The notes beneath the pieces were generated by a model, which saw only the letters and a program-made list of their open reading frames with translations, had not been told where the DNA came from and did not search any database. Source: Arcicella rosea (GTDB lineage Bacteria; Bacteroidota; Bacteroidia; Cytophagales; Spirosomataceae). From it: DNA of 64,000 bases. This document shows, in pieces, positions 42,527 through 51,579 of the stretch; positions within the stretch are counted from its first letter, which is position 1, and each line of letters opens with the position of its first letter. The stretch is taken from NCBI RefSeq assembly GCF_040543805.1, contig NZ_JBEUMS010000004.1:186001-250000 (forward strand), written 5' to 3'. A program made the translations under genes and the position numbers.

Positions 42527-43323
42527 GTATTGTTGAAACCATATTACCTATGACGGTTATTGTGTTTATAATAGCGATAGGTGTGGTACTTTTGAATCAG
42601 CATTTTCACAAAAATTTATTTGAACAGAAGCTTAAACAAGAATCCTTAAAAATACTTTATCGAAACGAGTTACTCCGTTCTAGCATACTTATTCAAGAAG
42701 AGGAGCGCAAAAGAATTGCTCAAGATTTGCACGATGAATTAGGCGCAGTACTTTCTATTATGCGTATGCACTTGATAGTATTAGAAAAACAAATTACGAA
42801 TGATAATACCAATATGCTGGCTGGCGTTGAAAACGTTCGTCAATTGTCAGAATCTGCACTGAGTAGTATTCGTAGTATTAGTCATCAGCTAATGCCACCG
42901 CAATTAGAGAAGTTTGGCTTGATAAAAACCTTAGAATCTGTTACGAATCAAATCAATAAAACAGGCAAAATACAGATTCATTTAACTACCTCTTGCGACG
43001 ATACACCTATCCTTACTTGGGCAATCAGTTTAGGCTATTACAGAATAATAATGGAATTAATTAACAACACCATTAAACATGCTAATGCTACAGCGATTGA
43101 TTTAAATATATTATGTAATACTTTTGACATAAAATGTACATACAGCGATAATGGTTGCGGTATTAACACAGAAAATAGCTCTGCTGGCTTAGGACTCAAA
43201 AGTATTGAAGGTAGAGTAACAGCCCTAAACGGAACATTAAAATGGGGCAATAACGAAAAAGAAAATGGTTTTTATACCTTTATTGAAATACCAATTGACA
43301 ATACAACCCTTAATAACCCATAA
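42505..43323 (+). CDS. Sensor histidine kinase, NarL-partner (HisKA_3) type
   Basis: The 272-residue kinase has one N-terminal membrane helix (about 11-32) and then cytoplasmic domains. The HisKA_3 dimerization box is QEEERKRIAQDLHDELGAVLSIMRMHL, with the phosphoacceptor His in QDLHDE. The ATPase domain has the N box MELINNTIKHA, the G1 box DNGCGI and the G2 box AGLGLKSIEGRV. There is no extracytoplasmic sensory domain, so the adjacent 7TM protein may sense. The cognate regulator is the next gene, 51 bp downstream. Confidence 0.92.
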   Translation: METVTQLSIVETILPMTVIVFIIAIGVVLLNQHFHKNLFEQKLKQESLKILYRNELLRSSILIQEEERKRIAQDLHDELGAVLSIMRMHLIVLEKQITNDNTNMLAGVENVRQLSESALSSIRSISHQLMPPQLEKFGLIKTLESVTNQINKTGKIQIHLTTSCDDTPILTWAISLGYYRIIMELINNTIKHANATAIDLNILCNTFDIKCTYSDNGCGINTENSSAGLGLKSIEGRVTALNGTLKWGNNEKENGFYTFIEIPIDNTTLNNP

Positions 43324-43374
43324 CAATTATTTTATCAATTTTCAGGAAAGAACATTATCTAAACAAATGTTATT

Positions 43375-44055
43375 ATGGAAGAAAAAATAAGAGTTGGGTT
43401 AGTGGAGGATCAAGTACTTTTTAGAGAGGGAATGAAAGGGATTCTCAATCATGCCAGCAACAATAAATTTGAAGTAGTCTTTGAATGTGGAGATGGCTAC
43501 TCAGTAATTGATAGGTTAAAAGATAGTCAATCCATTCCCGATGTCATGTTGGTGGATATTTCCTTACCAGCCAGACCCGACAAAAAAGAATTTAGCGGTT
43601 TGGATGTCACCAATGTCCTGTTAACGACTTTCCCCAATGTACGAATTTTGATACTGTCTGTTCATGAAGATGAAAACTTTATAACAGACCTAATCGAACA
43701 TGGAGCCCACGGCTATTTGGTAAAAGATAGCGACCCTCAAGAAGTATTCGATGCTATCCAATCAGTTTATAGCAAAGGCTCTTATATTAACGAACGCACT
43801 TTGAAGGCAATTCAAAGTAGAATGGGCAAAAAAGTAAAGAGCAAGAAAATGAATATTGCCATCACCAAAAGAGAAGAAGAAATCCTACAACTTGTTTGCC
43901 AACAATATACTGCCGAAGAAATTGCAGAAAAACTTTATATCAGCGTAAAAACTGTAAATGGACATAGAAATAATTTACTTCAAAAAACAGGTTCTAGAAA
44001 TGTTACTGGTTTAGTATTATATGCCATTAAAAACAGTATTTTCTCTTTGATTTGA
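43375..44055 (+). CDS. NarL/FixJ-family response regulator
   Basis: The 226-residue protein has a receiver domain with acidic pair Glu11/Asp12, phosphoacceptor Asp61 in VMLVDISLPA, Ser95 and Lys117 in YLVKDSD, and a C-terminal LuxR-type HTH (about 155-220) with ITKREEEILQLVCQQYTAEEIAEKLYISVKTVNGHRNNLLQKTGS. After the active Asp there is a short extra loop (ARPDKKEFSG), longer than in most family members. It is the cognate regulator of the kinase just upstream. The targets are unknown; dyads just downstream at 44156-44220 could be sites. Confidence 0.93.
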   Translation: MEEKIRVGLVEDQVLFREGMKGILNHASNNKFEVVFECGDGYSVIDRLKDSQSIPDVMLVDISLPARPDKKEFSGLDVTNVLLTTFPNVRILILSVHEDENFITDLIEHGAHGYLVKDSDPQEVFDAIQSVYSKGSYINERTLKAIQSRMGKKVKSKKMNIAITKREEEILQLVCQQYTAEEIAEKLYISVKTVNGHRNNLLQKTGSRNVTGLVLYAIKNSIFSLI

Positions 44056-44155
44056 GATAAATAGCAGGCTCTATCTTGCGACTCTGATGAAATTTTCTTT
44101 ACGGTTTTTGTCAGTTTTATACGGGAAATTGCGTGGAAAAAACCGCAAAAAAGAC

Positions 44156-44220
44156 AGATTGAGCTATCTCAGAGATAGCTCAATCTATGAAAAAGATAGG
44201 CTATCATATCTCTGAGATGG
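44156..44220. promoter_or_regulatory. Dyad repeats in the region after the response regulator
   Basis: A 14-bp perfect stem (AGATTGAGCTATCT, 44156-44169, against AGATAGCTCAATCT, 44173-44186) contains TATCTCAGAGATA. About 30 bp later the related ATATCTCTGAGAT occurs. No T-run follows. These could be a terminator without U-tract or operators. The rest of the 337-bp gap (44056-44392) is without a supported gene. Confidence 0.45.
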
Positions 44221-44392
44221 GTTGGTGCTTCTTTTAAATAGATTGGGCTGTGAGAAAGATGAATTGGCTTAGCGGGAAAATTGCTATTGGTTTCTGAGAG
44301 CTAATACTAGTCGTAGATTATACTCAATGTCGTCAATTGCCGAAAGCCTACGACCAGTGTTAACCTCCAATATTGACCAATTATTTATTACT

Positions 44393-45904
44393 TCATAAAG
44401 CTCCGTTTTTTACTCTTATCAATTTGCCGTTTAATTCATCAGAAAGTATATATAATTTACCCATAGGACTTTGTATCACTTTCCTTATTCTTAGTCGGTC
44501 GTTGACAAATAGTTCTTCTGTACTTTTTATCGTTTCGTTTTCAATAGTTAACCGCCATAAACTACCCTTTGATAATCCGCCAATTAGTAAATTATGGTTC
44601 CAAGCAGCAAATTCCTGACCCAAATAAATGTGCAGACCTGTGGGGGCTACTGTTTGTAACCATGACCAAACTGGCTCTGTGTAAGTATTCCCGAGAATGG
44701 GTTTTGGTGCAAATTCTGCAAAACGATATTTACCTGTTGTTTTCATAGGCCAACCATAATTGGCTCCTGCCTTTAGCACATTTATTTCATCTCCTTGATG
44801 TGTACCATGTTCGCTAAACCATATTTTATTGGTGTTGCTTTCAAGTGTCAAGCCTTGAGCTGCTCTTATACCTATAGCGTATAATCCGTGAATGGCTTTA
44901 TCTCCAAAATAAGGATTATCCTTTGGTATTGTTCCATCAGAATTTATTCGGTAGATTTTACCTCTTTTATCTTCAATATTTTGAGCGATTGGTATAGCAG
45001 GTTCATCTTTTTCGGTAAATAGTCGTTCGCCAATGGTAAAATATAGTTTACCATCATTACCAAAAAGCATCCCACCACCATAATGTACCCGCTCATAGGT
45101 ATATGGTTCTGCTACAAAAAGTACCTTAATCTGTTGTAATGATTCATTTTCGAGTACTGCCCTTATAATTTTGGCAGTTCTTCCTTTTGTTGCAGCTTTG
45201 GCTGCATAAGACAGGTAAATAAATTTATTTGTCTTAAAATCAGGGTCGAGCAACACTTCAAATTTGCCAGTGTTATCTCCAAAACCACCAAGACTATCTT
45301 CTAAGTCTGTAGGAAAGCCTTGAATTTTGGTCTTTTCTTTATTTAATAAATTTACTTTTATCAAATCACCTTCTTTCTCTGAAATCAAAACTTCATCTTC
45401 TGATATAAAAGCGATGCTCCAAGGTCGTTTAAGTCCTTCTAAAATTGTTTCTTTTTCTAACCGAATGGCATTTACGTCAAAGGTTTTATGGGGTGTTCGG
45501 GTAGATACTTTATCGGCAATAAACCATCCCTCATTAGTTTTCATGAGGTTGAAATAGTCGGTGAACAAATCTTTTGCAGTGCTAATTTCAATTTTTGCAC
45601 TGCCCATATTATTGGTAATATCTATGCTAACTATACGGGTGCTTAGGTTTGCTGGTCTTGCATGAGGTTTGAATAAACCGAGGTATTGATTTTTTGTAAA
45701 TTCGGTAAATTTTCCATTACTATAATTTTTCAGATGACACGAAGTGTGCATTGCTTTACTCACTTTAGTGGTATCGCCTGTTGCCCATCCATCAAAATAT
45801 TGTTGTATCGTATTTTCTATCAATTGCCTTTCGGTGGGGCTGTTTTGGGAAAATGCTGAAAAAAAACTGGCAGTTAAACAGATAAATAAGACTACTTTTT
45901 CCAT
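44393..45904 (-). CDS. Exported PQQ-type glucose/sorbosone dehydrogenase fused to an N-terminal NTF2-like domain
   Basis: The protein has 503 residues from ATG 45904, with a signal peptide ending near FSAFSQ. Residues about 22-140 form an NTF2-like domain (RQLIENTIQQYFDGWATGDTTKVSKAM ... GWFIADKVSTRTP), of the type annotated as putative lumazine-binding. Residues about 150-500 form a beta-propeller with RPWSIAFISEDEVLISEKEG, RVHYGGGMLFGNDGKLYFTIGE, NSDGTIPKDNPYF, SEHGTHQGDEINVLKAGANYGWP and LQTVAPTGLHIY, typical of soluble aldose dehydrogenases. It probably oxidises a sugar in the periplasm using PQQ. The fusion of the two domains is unusual. No PQQ synthesis gene is near. Confidence 0.85.
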   Translation of the reverse strand: MEKVVLFICLTASFFSAFSQNSPTERQLIENTIQQYFDGWATGDTTKVSKAMHTSCHLKNYSNGKFTEFTKNQYLGLFKPHARPANLSTRIVSIDITNNMGSAKIEISTAKDLFTDYFNLMKTNEGWFIADKVSTRTPHKTFDVNAIRLEKETILEGLKRPWSIAFISEDEVLISEKEGDLIKVNLLNKEKTKIQGFPTDLEDSLGGFGDNTGKFEVLLDPDFKTNKFIYLSYAAKAATKGRTAKIIRAVLENESLQQIKVLFVAEPYTYERVHYGGGMLFGNDGKLYFTIGERLFTEKDEPAIPIAQNIEDKRGKIYRINSDGTIPKDNPYFGDKAIHGLYAIGIRAAQGLTLESNTNKIWFSEHGTHQGDEINVLKAGANYGWPMKTTGKYRFAEFAPKPILGNTYTEPVWSWLQTVAPTGLHIYLGQEFAAWNHNLLIGGLSKGSLWRLTIENETIKSTEELFVNDRLRIRKVIQSPMGKLYILSDELNGKLIRVKNGAL

Positions 45905-46014
45905 CTTTAAAAGGATTTTTTGATTAACAAAATGAAACCATTTCATTTCGGTTCTCAAAAATGCAATAGACTTTTAAGATGATGGTATGATAGTCTAAAT
46001 TCAGTAGTACGGTT

Positions 46015-47076
46015 TTATAAATCTGGAGTATTCGACTGTTGATAAGCACTGGGAGTCATCCCTTTAATTTTTTTGAAAGTAGCGAAAAAAGTTGATTTAG
46101 CGTTAAATCCTACTTCATCGCCAATAGCATCTATCGTTAAATTTGTATTTTCTGATAATATCTTACAGGCTTCGTTGATTCGATATTCATTCACAAAAAG
46201 GGTGAAATTCTTCTCAATATTATCATTTAAAAGTTGAGATAATTGATGACCCGAAATATTGATTTCCTTGGCAAGGTCATTAATTTTTAGATTTGGATTT
46301 TTAAAGAGTTCCTTCTCTGTCATCACTTTTCTTAGGTTGCTTATTATTAGCTGAGCATCCTCATTATTTAGTTTTTTATCAGCATATTTTTGTGAAGAGA
46401 AAGACGACAGGTCGTTTGTTTTTTTGCGGTAAAGTAATGTAAATACTACAAAATAAATGATAATTGAAAAATACACAGCCCCATTAATATAACTGCCTTT
46501 AGTAATGTTTAAAATTGCCCAAACGTAAGATATAAAAAGTATTATTACCGCTGTACAAATGGTCAGTATCCATTTTTCAAAAGGCTTTAAACTTTCTTTT
46601 CGAGTGATTTTTTTCAGAAGTGGGATTAATAAAAAGACAGAAAAAGCAATGTAAATACCCCATTGTAGATATATAATAGGAACAATGTAGTGTCCCCATA
46701 GCTTAGGAAAACCTTGATATGGGTAAACAGCACCTATTACTATAATTATGCAAAACCAAGAGATTATTTGCCATAGCCAAGATTTTGGTAAATTTTTAAT
46801 TTGGCTGATTTCTGATTTTATGAAGAAGTATAAAAATGGACCTATGAAAAAACAGGCAGTCAATCCAAACTGTAGATATATTTTAGGTAAACTGTAATCA
46901 AAGAAATACGCAACCGATTTTCCTATCCTGATGCTCAATACCATTAACAAAGCACCCAAAAAATAATTAGACAAATATTTTTTGGATGAAAAAAATATAT
47001 AATAAATACCTATAATGAGCCCATTAAATGCTCCCAAGGTACTAAAAAAGAATAAAACTTTATCACCAAAACTCAT
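46015..47076 (-). CDS. Membrane-anchored AraC-type regulator
   Basis: The 353-residue protein has about seven N-terminal membrane helices (residues 1-220), then a short linker and an AraC HTH domain at about 250-345: IINDLAKEINISGHQLSQLLND-like first HTH and LTIDAIGDEVGFNAKSTFFATFKKIKGMTPSAYQQ in the second. Such 7TM-AraC proteins in Bacteroidota are thought to sense a signal at the membrane and bind DNA directly, without phosphorelay. It lies 100 bp downstream of the LytTR regulator on the same strand. Confidence 0.88.
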   Translation of the reverse strand: MSFGDKVLFFFSTLGAFNGLIIGIYYIFFSSKKYLSNYFLGALLMVLSIRIGKSVAYFFDYSLPKIYLQFGLTACFFIGPFLYFFIKSEISQIKNLPKSWLWQIISWFCIIIVIGAVYPYQGFPKLWGHYIVPIIYLQWGIYIAFSVFLLIPLLKKITRKESLKPFEKWILTICTAVIILFISYVWAILNITKGSYINGAVYFSIIIYFVVFTLLYRKKTNDLSSFSSQKYADKKLNNEDAQLIISNLRKVMTEKELFKNPNLKINDLAKEINISGHQLSQLLNDNIEKNFTLFVNEYRINEACKILSENTNLTIDAIGDEVGFNAKSTFFATFKKIKGMTPSAYQQSNTPDL

Positions 47077-47176
47077 TGTTCGTTTTTTGTTTTATAAGGC
47101 AAAAATTATCTTTCAGGATGGTTGATTTGCTTTAATAAAAGCTAAAAGCAAAGAGTTATTTTAGACGTTTACCTTC

Positions 47177-47896
47177 TTAATTGCTAATTCCCAAGCTTTT
47201 CAAGAACTCTAATCTGTAATTTCCGCCGATGGGGATTTCTGTTTTACCAATAAATACTCTATTTCCTTCAACATGGCTTATTTTGGACTTGTTTATCACA
47301 AATGACCGATGAAGTCTTAGGAAATTTTGATTAGACAATAATGCTAAAAAATCACTAAACGTCATGACTGGGAAAATAGTCTGGTTTTCGGAAACAATTA
47401 GTACATTATTTCCTTTGGCCTCAGCATAAAGCAAAGTGCCAAAATCCACTTTGTGTATTTTTCCATCAGCTTTGATAAAAGTAAAATCTTCTACGGTTTC
47501 TTCTATCAATTTTACAGAGGGCTGTTTTAATAGCGCTAATTTTTCTTTGACTTTATCAACTGCAATAATAAATCTGTCTAAAGAAAAAGGTTTGAGTAAA
47601 TAATCTATTGCTGAAAGGTCAAAAGCATCAAGTGCGAATTCCTTATAAGCCGTGGTAAATATTACAGACGGCGGATTTTTGAGTGTTTTTAAAAATGCTA
47701 TCCCATCCAAAACTGGCATATTAATATCCAAAAAAAGTAAATCTACCGTTTGACTTTCTAATACTTTCTTAGCCACAAAAACATTTTCACAACTCGCCAA
47801 TAACTCAATTTCAGGCAAATGGGAGCAGTATTTTTCTATAATTTGTCTGGCTATAGGTTCATCATCTACAATGAGACAGGTTATTTTATTTTCCAT
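47177..47896 (-). CDS. LytTR-family response regulator
   Basis: The 239-residue protein has a receiver domain with DDE at residues 11-13, phosphoacceptor Asp57 in LLFLDINMPVLDG, Thr and Lys positions in FTTAYKEFALDAFDLSAIDYLLKPF, and a C-terminal LytTR DNA-binding domain (about 137-238) with IHKVDFGTLLYAEAKGNNVLIV, LLSNQNFLRLHRSFVINKSKISHV and IGGNYRLEFL. Its start lies 11 bp inside the end of the upstream kinase gene. LytTR proteins bind pairs of 9-bp direct repeats 12 bp apart; candidates are at 49019-49109. Confidence 0.94.
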   Translation of the reverse strand: MENKITCLIVDDEPIARQIIEKYCSHLPEIELLASCENVFVAKKVLESQTVDLLFLDINMPVLDGIAFLKTLKNPPSVIFTTAYKEFALDAFDLSAIDYLLKPFSLDRFIIAVDKVKEKLALLKQPSVKLIEETVEDFTFIKADGKIHKVDFGTLLYAEAKGNNVLIVSENQTIFPVMTFSDFLALLSNQNFLRLHRSFVINKSKISHVEGNRVFIGKTEIPIGGNYRLEFLKSLGISN

Positions 47897-48914
47897 TTAT
47901 CCTGAGTTTTACTTCGTAATTAGTTGTAGTCTCATTGATTTCCAAATCATACTCACCTTTATATATTAAATCCAACCTTTTTCTTACATTGTCTAGTCCA
48001 AATCCACTATGTTTTTGTTTGTCATTGTACAAATTATTATGAGAGTTTACTACCGAAAATAGTATTGAATTCCCCCATATTTTTAGGCTTATTTCTATAT
48101 TTATCACATTATCCAGACTGTTTTTGGAGTGTTTGAAAGCATTTTCTACAAAAACAATCAAAAGCATAGGTGCTATTTTGAAAGATTTTTGAGGGTTGAT
48201 ATTTTCAAAATCTGTTTTCAAGTTGAGGCGTTCTCCTAAACGTATTTTTTCAAAATCAATGTAGTTCTTTATATAGTTAATTTCTTCTGGTAGTGGCACC
48301 AAAATATCTTTGGCATCGTATACTGAATACCTCAACAAATCGGATAGTTTCAACAACAAATCAGGTATTTTTTGATGGTCAATTAATGATAAACCATACA
48401 GGTTATTCAAGGTATTAAACAAAAAATGTGGACTTAGTTGAGACTGAAGAAGCTGTAATTCGGATTGACTATGCAAAACTGTTGAGTTTGCGAGGTATAA
48501 TGTATATTCAGTACGCATACGTATCAGTTTTATGAGTATGCCAATCAATACACTTATAACAAAATAGATAACCAATGCTATAGCGACAACTAAGAATTCT
48601 TGATGAGTGATAAGGGTGTCTATAATGGGCATTAAAGATACTATCAGGGCGAAAGTCAATCCAATCAGTACAATAAACACCAAATTGCTAATATGCTTTC
48701 TTTGCCATAAACTAGCCAAAAAACGGCCTACAAATACACCTATCAACAACAAAATAGTTGATATTAAAGCTATCTCGTCGTCATTATTCTTGAAAAAAAT
48801 ATCCGCAAATGCCATAAAGGTCGTAAACAGAAGTATAGCAGCTATACAAGAAAGCCCTAAATAATTACCGATTTTAACGGCTTCTTTGCCAAATACTTTT
48901 TCTAAAATGCTCAT
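47886..48914 (-). CDS. LytS-type sensor histidine kinase
   Basis: The 342-residue protein has about four or five membrane helices in the first 150 residues and then the His_kinase domain: LQLLQSQLSPHFLFNTLNNLYGLSL holds the phosphoacceptor His. The ATPase domain has APMLLIVFVENAFKHSKN and GFGLDNVRKRLDLIY. I use ATG 48914, not an upstream TTG. It has no extracellular sensor domain. It overlaps the LytTR gene by 11 bp, so this is a coupled two-component pair. It is divergent from the TonB-type receptor gene at 49120. Confidence 0.93.
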   Translation of the reverse strand: MSILEKVFGKEAVKIGNYLGLSCIAAILLFTTFMAFADIFFKNNDDEIALISTILLLIGVFVGRFLASLWQRKHISNLVFIVLIGLTFALIVSLMPIIDTLITHQEFLVVAIALVIYFVISVLIGILIKLIRMRTEYTLYLANSTVLHSQSELQLLQSQLSPHFLFNTLNNLYGLSLIDHQKIPDLLLKLSDLLRYSVYDAKDILVPLPEEINYIKNYIDFEKIRLGERLNLKTDFENINPQKSFKIAPMLLIVFVENAFKHSKNSLDNVINIEISLKIWGNSILFSVVNSHNNLYNDKQKHSGFGLDNVRKRLDLIYKGEYDLEINETTTNYEVKLRINGK

Positions 48915-49018
48915 TTTATTTTTTTCTGCAAAATTGAATAGCCTCAATTATAATAAAAACTATTGATTTCACACCCCATTATTTGACTGACGAAATCGCA
49001 TTTAAATATGTTAAAACC

Positions 49019-49109
49019 TTTGTCAGTCCTTTTCCCGTGTTTGTCACTTCAAAATTGATTTCTGTCAGACTTGTTTTCAGGGCTATCTAAGGAAAACAAA
49101 CTTTGTCAA
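49019..49109 (+). promoter_or_regulatory. Direct repeats TTTGTCA-like at 21-bp spacing, candidate LytTR sites
   Basis: TGTCA occurs at 49021-49025, 49042-49046 and 49063-49067, exactly 21 bp apart each, with a fourth copy at 49104-49108 (41 bp on). Context is similar: CCTTTGTCAGT, TGTTTGTCACT, TTTCTGTCAGA, ACTTTGTCAAA. LytTR regulators such as AgrA and ComE bind 9-bp direct repeats with a spacing of 11-12 bp, about 21 bp centre to centre. The repeats lie between the LytS/LytTR operon and the receptor gene. Confidence 0.5.
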
Positions 49110-49119
49110 AAAAACAATT

Positions 49120-51504
49120 ATGAAAAAACTATTTCTGTTACTAATCCTATCAGGTCAAATATTGGCCCAAAATAAAAGTATAGTCGGGAGTGTCAAAGAT
49201 ACTCAAAATGAATCGGTGATTGGTGCTAGTGTCAAACTTATGAACAGTATCGACTCAAGTTTTGTGAAAGGAGAAATTACTGATATAAATGGGAATTTCC
49301 TTTTTCAAAATCTATCCAATGGCAGTTATTTTTTAGAAATCACTTCAATGAGTTTTTTAAAATATACAAGTGTAAAGAAAACATTGAACGAACAACAAAC
49401 CAAAGTCGAGTTGCCCGTTATCATCCTTTTGCCTGCCAAGAGTACCACCTTAAACGAGGTAGTAGTTAGTGCTAAAAAACCGCTAATTGAGCAGGAAATC
49501 GACAAAACGATTGTAAATGTAGGAACGATGATATCGGCAGCGTCCAGTAATACCCTTGAAGTTTTGGAAAAAACACCTGGTATATCAGTGGACGCTCAGG
49601 GAAATATTAACCTGTATGGGAAAAGTGGAGCTATGGTTTTGATTGATGGCCGCAGTACTTACATGAGCGGGACAGACTTGATAGCTTATCTTAAATCTTT
49701 ACCAGGCGGTTTATTAGATAAACTCGAACTGATGGATAATCCACCTGCAAAATATGATGCCGGAGGGTCTTCTATCATCAATATTATTTTAAAGAAGAAC
49801 AAAGCAAGAGGTTTGACTGGTAACCTATCTTCGGGCATGTCGATGGGGCAAAAACTGAGAGTCAACAACAGTGTAAATTTTAATCTTAATCGCCAGAAAA
49901 TCAATTGGTTTTGGGGAATAGACCAGAGCTTAGACCAAGATTACACACAAGAAACTTCACAAAGGACCATTTTTAATGATGAAAAAATAAGCATTGCCAA
50001 TATTCAATCGAAAAACTATAGCGATTATAAATCTAATACCCTCAGTGGAAGATTTGGAGCTGATTTTACTTTGAGTGAAAAAACTATTTTGGGCATGCAG
50101 TTTTTTTTACAAAATAGACCCCGTTCAGATGATGCAAGCTATATCAATACGACAGCCACTCAAGCATTCAAAGGCAATAATAGTGGTACTAATAATTGGA
50201 ACTCAAAGTCTGCCAATGTAAACTTTAACCATAAATTCAATAGTAAAGGACATGAGTTATCTGGGGATTTGAACATATTAAACTATCAATCTGGAGGCTT
50301 ACGAAACTTTAATAGAGTAACTGAAAATGTACTTTTTGACAATAAATTATCCAGCAATATTAATATCTATAATTTCAAAACAGACTATTCACTGCCATTG
50401 GGCAAAGGAGCTAATTTGGAAAGTGGACTAAAAGCGAGTTTTGTAAAAAATGATAATGATGCACTTTTTCGGGATGAGTTCTCCGCAATTATTTACAGCA
50501 GGAGTAACCACTTTATATATCATGAAAATATAAATGCAGGTTATATAAATATCAGAAAATCAATCAATAAAAAGTTGAGTTTACAGCTTGGCTTTAGAGC
50601 AGAAAATACCAATATCTTGGGAGAATTGTTAGCAAATGAAAGCATTCAATATCAGAAATTTAATCAAAATTTCACCAACCTATTTCCCAGTGTATTTTTA
50701 AGTTATAGCTTAGACAGTTTAAAAAATCATAACCTTAGTTTTAATTTCACAAGGAGAGTAAATAGGCCTAATTATCAGCAATTTAATCCATTTCTAAACT
50801 ATGTTGATGCCTACAATTATACTCAAGGTAATCCAGATTTACAGCCCTTTTATTTGAATTTGGTGCGTTTTAAGTATCAATATAAATCTATTTACACACT
50901 AGGTTTTGGCTACGATGGTGCGGATGGAATTCTTGGTGAAGTTACTATCAGAGAAGGTGAAACATTTATCCGAAAGCCATTTAATACGGGCATTGGCAAC
51001 AGAATATTTATTAATCACAATTTAACACTACAACCTACCAAATGGCTAAGTTCAACATTGTATTTTCAAGTGGCTCGATTCGACATTAAAAGCAACATTA
51101 ACGGAGAAACCAATCATACAGTATTTTTTACTGGAAGAGTATCTACCAACCAACAAATTAGTTTTGGGAAGGGCTGGTCAAGTGAACTTACTGCTCAGTA
51201 CAAAACCGAAGAAAGAATCTATCCTACGATAGTATTAGATCGGGTATCTGTTTACTATTCGATGCAAAAAAAGATTTTGAAAGACAAAGGAGCGATAAAA
51301 TTGAATATCAACGATATTTTTCATTCAGATACTTATCGAGAAAGAGTAGAAAACTTTCAGAATATTTATCAAAATAGGGTCAATATAAACGATACTCAGC
51401 GAATTGGCTTGGCATTCAGCTATAGATTTGGCAACGAAAAATATGCCCATAAACGCCGAAATAGAGATAATTCTGCAACCGAAGAGACAGAGAGAGTACA
51501 ATAA
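49120..51504 (+). CDS. TonB-dependent-receptor-like outer membrane protein (OMP_b-brl_3 type)
   Basis: The 794-residue protein has a signal peptide ending near ILAQ, then a carboxypeptidase-regulatory-like beta domain (SIVGSVKDTQNESVIGASVKLMNS, about 20-110), a plug (LNEVVVSAKKPLIEQEIDKTIVNV ... LEVLEKTPGISVDAQGNINLYGKSGAMVLIDGR, about 120-215) and a C-terminal beta barrel of the OMP_b-brl_3 family. It should import or export a ligand at the outer membrane. The ligand is unknown. It has its own region with candidate LytTR sites, so it may be under the divergent LytS/LytTR system. Confidence 0.85.
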   Translation: MKKLFLLLILSGQILAQNKSIVGSVKDTQNESVIGASVKLMNSIDSSFVKGEITDINGNFLFQNLSNGSYFLEITSMSFLKYTSVKKTLNEQQTKVELPVIILLPAKSTTLNEVVVSAKKPLIEQEIDKTIVNVGTMISAASSNTLEVLEKTPGISVDAQGNINLYGKSGAMVLIDGRSTYMSGTDLIAYLKSLPGGLLDKLELMDNPPAKYDAGGSSIINIILKKNKARGLTGNLSSGMSMGQKLRVNNSVNFNLNRQKINWFWGIDQSLDQDYTQETSQRTIFNDEKISIANIQSKNYSDYKSNTLSGRFGADFTLSEKTILGMQFFLQNRPRSDDASYINTTATQAFKGNNSGTNNWNSKSANVNFNHKFNSKGHELSGDLNILNYQSGGLRNFNRVTENVLFDNKLSSNINIYNFKTDYSLPLGKGANLESGLKASFVKNDNDALFRDEFSAIIYSRSNHFIYHENINAGYINIRKSINKKLSLQLGFRAENTNILGELLANESIQYQKFNQNFTNLFPSVFLSYSLDSLKNHNLSFNFTRRVNRPNYQQFNPFLNYVDAYNYTQGNPDLQPFYLNLVRFKYQYKSIYTLGFGYDGADGILGEVTIREGETFIRKPFNTGIGNRIFINHNLTLQPTKWLSSTLYFQVARFDIKSNINGETNHTVFFTGRVSTNQQISFGKGWSSELTAQYKTEERIYPTIVLDRVSVYYSMQKKILKDKGAIKLNINDIFHSDTYRERVENFQNIYQNRVNINDTQRIGLAFSYRFGNEKYAHKRRNRDNSATEETERVQ

Positions 51505-51579
51505 GTTGTGAGGAATTCAGTTCCCCACTTTGATACTGATGGTAGGAGAGCCTAAGACCACTATTGGCTTTTTTTTTAA

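Noticed and set aside
44187..44237. 16-codon frame after the response regulator
   Set aside because: Too short and no clear coupling or conservation evidence.
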